From an uncultured beta proteobacterium (GTDB lineage Bacteria; Pseudomonadota; Gammaproteobacteria; Burkholderiales; Burkholderiaceae): a DNA stretch of 8,779 nucleotides. The notes under the pieces were generated by a model, which had not been told where the DNA came from, did not search any database, and saw only the letters and a list, made by a program, of their open reading frames with translations. Below are positions 6,593 to 8,779 of this stretch, one piece after another; the first letter of the stretch is position 1; the number at the start of each line of letters is the position of its first letter. The translations under genes and the position numbers were made by a program. Location of the stretch: the NCBI GenBank assembly GCA_903827075.1, contig CAIKGX010000012.1, forward strand, positions 1 through 8,779. The letters run 5' to 3'.

Positions 6593-7573
6593 TTATTTCT
6601 CGAGGTTAGCTGGAGGCCAGCTTTCGAGTTTCATGCCAAGACTTAAGCCACGAGCCGCCAGTACATCTTTGATTTCATTCAAAGACTTACGACCTAAATT
6701 AGGCGTCTTCAACAATTCGTTCTCTGTACGTTGAATCAAGTCACCGATGTAATAAATGTTCTCAGCCTTCAGGCAGTTTGCAGAGCGAACTGTGAGCTCG
6801 AGGTCATCTACTGGACGCATCAACATTGGATCAACCATTGATGAGCGGCTTGGTGCTAGATCACCAGAAATTTCGCTGCTTTCGAGGGCTGCGAATACTA
6901 CCAACTGATCAACCAAAATGGTAGCTGCTTGACGAATTGCTTCTTCTGGGGACAACACACCGTTGGTTTCGATCGTCATAACTAGACGATCTAAGTCGGT
7001 ACGTTGCTCAACACGAGCGGATTCAACAGCATAGCTCACACGGCTTACTGGGCTAAATGAGGCATCCAAAACAATGCGACCAATAATCTTGGTAGCTTCA
7101 TCATGATATTGACGCATATTGCCTGGTACATATCCACGGCCTTTTTCAACCTTGATCTGCATATCTAGCTTACCGCCAGCAGACAAGTGAGCAATAACGT
7201 GATCAGGGTTAATGATTTCTACATCATGTGGCAAATCGATATCTTTTGCGGTAACAACGCCTGGGCCTTCTTTACGCAAATTGATAGTGACTTCATCACG
7301 TGACTGCAATTTAAATACGATACCCTTGAGGTTCAACAAGAGATTTACTACATCCTCTTGAACACCATCTAAAGTAGAGTACTCATGTACAACACCTGCA
7401 ATAGCTACTTCAGTTGGCGCATAACCAACCATCGAGGATAACAGCACACGACGTAATGCATTTCCGAGTGTGTGGCCATAGCCACGCTCGAACGGCTCCA
7501 TAACAACCTTAGCTTGGTTGGCGGTAAGCGCTTCAACAGAAATAATTTTTGGCTTGAGCAAATTTGTTTGCAT
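6593..7573 (-). CDS. rpoA: DNA-directed RNA polymerase alpha subunit
   Basis: The alpha subunit dimer is the platform for core RNA polymerase assembly and the contact point for UP elements and many activators. The N-terminal domain (about 1-230) holds the dimerisation motif GYGHTLGNALRRVLLSS (31-47). A flexible linker (about 231-248) leads to the C-terminal domain with LELTVRSANCLKAENI (258-273) and TPNLGRKSLNEIK (290-302). R263, N266, C267 and K269, plus G294, K296 and S297, correspond to the E. coli DNA-contacting set (R265, N268 and so on), all intact. At 326 residues it is three shorter than in E. coli. AAGGA (7580-7584) six bases upstream supports the ATG. It sits between rpsD (23 nt) and rplQ (16 nt). 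Confidence 0.98.
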   Translation of the reverse strand: MQTNLLKPKIISVEALTANQAKVVMEPFERGYGHTLGNALRRVLLSSMVGYAPTEVAIAGVVHEYSTLDGVQEDVVNLLLNLKGIVFKLQSRDEVTINLRKEGPGVVTAKDIDLPHDVEIINPDHVIAHLSAGGKLDMQIKVEKGRGYVPGNMRQYHDEATKIIGRIVLDASFSPVSRVSYAVESARVEQRTDLDRLVMTIETNGVLSPEEAIRQAATILVDQLVVFAALESSEISGDLAPSRSSMVDPMLMRPVDDLELTVRSANCLKAENIYYIGDLIQRTENELLKTPNLGRKSLNEIKDVLAARGLSLGMKLESWPPANLEK

Positions 7574-7596
7574 ATTTTTTCCTTGAGAGTGCCTAA

Positions 7597-8220
7597 TTAG
7601 CGTGAATACAATTCGACGATCAAACTTTCATTAATTTCACCGCTAATATCTTCACGGTCGGGCACTTGCTTGAATGTTCCTTCTAGCTTAGCTGCATCGA
7701 CTGAAACCCAGCCAACTGCGGACATCTGCTGAACCAAATTGAGCGATTCTGTAATACGTGTTTGCTTCTTTGCTTTTTCACGAATTGCAATCACGTCACC
7801 AGGCTTAACCTGAATAGATGGGATATTCACAGCATTACCATTTAACATAACAGCGCAATGGGAAACTAACTGACGCGCTTCAGCACGTGTAGAACCAAAG
7901 CCCATACGGTAGACCACGTTATCAAGGCGTGACTCTAACAATTGAAGCAATGTTGAACCCGTATTGCCCTTACGACGCTCAGCTTCAGCGAAATAACGAC
8001 GAAATTGACGCTCTAAAATTCCGTACATACGCTTAACCTTTTGCTTTTCACGCAATTGGTTGCCGTAGTCAGAAGTTCTTGAACCAGAGGTACGACCATG
8101 TTGACCAGGCTTAGTATCTAACTTGCACTTGTCTGACAGGGCGCGACGTGCGCTCTTTAAAAATAAGTCGGTACCTTCCCGACGTGATAATTTGGCCTTA
8201 GGGCCTAAGTAACGTGCCAC
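7597..8220 (-). CDS. rpsD: 30S ribosomal protein S4, GTG start
   Basis: S4 is a primary 16S rRNA-binding protein that nucleates 30S assembly; in E. coli it also represses translation of the alpha operon. The 207-residue protein starts MARYLGPKAKLSRREGTDLF, collinear with E. coli S4, and includes PGQHG (38-42), QLREKQKVKRMYG (55-67) and the S4 RNA-binding domain from about 97 to 160 (SRLDNVVYRMGFG, then TRAEARQLVSH). It ends NESLIVELYSR. The initiation codon is GTG at 8218-8220, with AGGA seven bases upstream; no in-frame ATG nearby would give the conserved N-terminus. Unlike the tight spacing elsewhere in this operon, 115 nt separate it from rpsK, and this gap holds possible promoter and hairpin elements. 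Confidence 0.98.
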   Translation of the reverse strand: MARYLGPKAKLSRREGTDLFLKSARRALSDKCKLDTKPGQHGRTSGSRTSDYGNQLREKQKVKRMYGILERQFRRYFAEAERRKGNTGSTLLQLLESRLDNVVYRMGFGSTRAEARQLVSHCAVMLNGNAVNIPSIQVKPGDVIAIREKAKKQTRITESLNLVQQMSAVGWVSVDAAKLEGTFKQVPDREDISGEINESLIVELYSR

Positions 8221-8238
8221 GATGCTTTCCTTTCTTTG

Positions 8239-8259
8239 CCGCAGTCTTACGACCGGCGG
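8239..8259 (-). promoter_or_regulatory. Hairpin with GUAA tetraloop just upstream of the rpsD ribosome binding site
   Basis: On the minus strand CCGC (8256-8259) pairs with GCGG (8239-8242). Inside it GTC (8251-8253) pairs with GAC (8244-8246) around GTAA, a GNRA-type loop, with a small internal loop of CG opposite T. An alternative register pairs GCCG with CGGC. It ends about eight bases before the AAAGGAAAG Shine-Dalgarno region. Position suggests a translational control or mRNA-stability element, possibly for S4 feedback, but this is inferred only from local pairing. Confidence 0.35.
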
Positions 8260-8293
8260 TTAGTTCACCCTTTAATTCAGATGAACAGTGGGC

Positions 8294-8329
8294 TTTATAA
8301 AAAAATACTAAAACTTGTACTACCGACAA
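8294..8329 (-). promoter_or_regulatory. Candidate internal promoter ahead of rpsD
   Basis: In the rpsK-rpsD gap the minus strand has TTGTCG (8324-8329) and, 16 bp on, TATTTT (8302-8307), each matching four of six consensus bases. A second -10 candidate, TATAAA (8294-8299), follows a run of T but has only a weak -35 (TAGTAC). The tract is AT-rich, so chance matches are likely. If used, it would give rpsD-rpoA-rplQ a separate transcript with a leader of about 65-75 nt. Confidence 0.3.
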
Positions 8330-8335
8330 CCTAGC

Positions 8336-8743
8336 TTAAATACGACGACGCTTAGGTGGACGGCAACCATTATGAGGAACTGGAGTTACGTCTTGAATCT
8401 CGGTAATTTTGATTCCCAAAGAATTCAATGCGCGAACTGCTGATTCACGACCTGGACCTGGGCCTTTGATCTGAACTTCCAAATTCTTGATTCCACACTC
8501 AACGGCCGCTTTACCAGCAACTTCTGCGGCTACCTGAGCAGCAAAAGGTGTTGACTTACGTGAGCCCTTGAAACCCTGGCCACCAGATGTTGCCCATGAA
8601 AGCGCATTTCCTTGACGATCAGTAATCGTAATAATGGTGTTATTAAAAGAAGCGTGAACGTGAGCGATACCGTCAGCTACGTTCTTTTTAACCTTCTTGC
8701 GTGCGCGCTGTGAAGCTGCAGAAGCGGATTGTTGTTTTGCCAT
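8336..8743 (-). CDS. rpsK: 30S ribosomal protein S11
   Basis: S11 lies on the platform of the small subunit near the mRNA exit path. The 135-residue protein has a Ser/Ala/Lys-rich N-terminus, then GIAHVHASFNNTIITITD (25-42), WATSGGQGFKGSRKSTPFAA (50-69), GPGPGRESAVRAL (94-106) and the C-terminal PHNGCRPPKRRR (123-134). The N125-G126 pair is where E. coli S11 carries an isoaspartate. It is slightly longer than the E. coli protein because of the N-terminal tail. The ATG at 8741-8743 follows the rpsM stop by 18 nt. The ribosome binding site is weak (GAAAG about 11 bases upstream), which fits coupled translation from rpsM. Confidence 0.98.
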   Translation of the reverse strand: MAKQQSASAASQRARKKVKKNVADGIAHVHASFNNTIITITDRQGNALSWATSGGQGFKGSRKSTPFAAQVAAEVAGKAAVECGIKNLEVQIKGPGPGRESAVRALNSLGIKITEIQDVTPVPHNGCRPPKRRRI

Positions 8744-8761
8744 GTCAATAAACTTTCTTGA

Positions 8762-8779
8762 TTATTTCTTCAGTTGCAC
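8762..8779 (-). CDS. rpsM: 3' end of 30S ribosomal protein S13 gene (partial)
   Basis: Only five codons and the TAA stop (8762-8764) are inside the window, reading V-Q-L-K-K-stop on the minus strand. A basic tail ending L-K-K is typical for S13 of Burkholderiales, and rpsM precedes rpsK in the alpha operon of most Proteobacteria. The call depends mainly on position, since five residues cannot identify a protein. Confidence 0.65.
   Translation of the reverse strand: MQLKK

Noticed and set aside
1..8779. A new defence, mobile or biosynthetic system in the window
   Set aside because: Every gene is a recognisable core gene in a context typical of Proteobacteria, and no gap is longer than 115 nt.

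Overview
The window looks like a core chromosomal segment of a betaproteobacterium in Burkholderiales/Burkholderiaceae. By eye its base composition is moderate to low in GC (mid-40s percent), genes are tightly packed, and three pairs of genes overlap. Together with protein sequences close to Burkholderia and Ralstonia homologues, this suggests a streamlined freshwater lineage such as Polynucleobacter. The genus is an inference from sequence recall, not a search. All genes are recognisable housekeeping genes. I saw no mobile element, tRNA, rRNA, CRISPR array or phage remnant.

Left part (1-1559): lptM, a small lipoprotein that helps LptD assemble in the outer membrane, overlaps lysA (diaminopimelate decarboxylase) by 4 nt on the plus strand. 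A bidirectional hairpin terminator separates lysA from the convergent gene for a periplasmic dihaem cytochrome c4.

Middle part (1557-6112): the cytochrome c4 gene and engB (ribosome-assembly GTPase) diverge from a 114-bp region that holds a near-palindrome and a candidate promoter very close to the engB start. engB overlaps hemB (porphobilinogen synthase of the Mg type). hemB runs convergently into dsbD with only 8 nt between stop codons and no hairpin. dsbD (periplasmic reductant supply) overlaps cutA by 4 nt; both are on the minus strand, and the cutA-dsbD order matches E. coli. hemB (haem), cytochrome c4 (a haem protein) and dsbD (keeps the apocytochrome CxxCH cysteines reduced) form a loose haem/cytochrome c neighbourhood.

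Right part (6136-8779): the distal alpha ribosomal-protein operon on the minus strand, in transcription order: end of rpsM, rpsK, rpsD, rpoA, rplQ. A strong terminator with a UUCG tetraloop follows rplQ. The 115-nt rpsK-rpsD gap holds a candidate internal promoter and a GUAA-capped hairpin just upstream of the rpsD ribosome binding site.

I found no undescribed multi-gene system. The best leads are modest: a DsbD that appears to lack transmembrane helices 7 and 8, the structured rpsD leader, and candidate leaderless or near-leaderless transcripts for cutA and engB.
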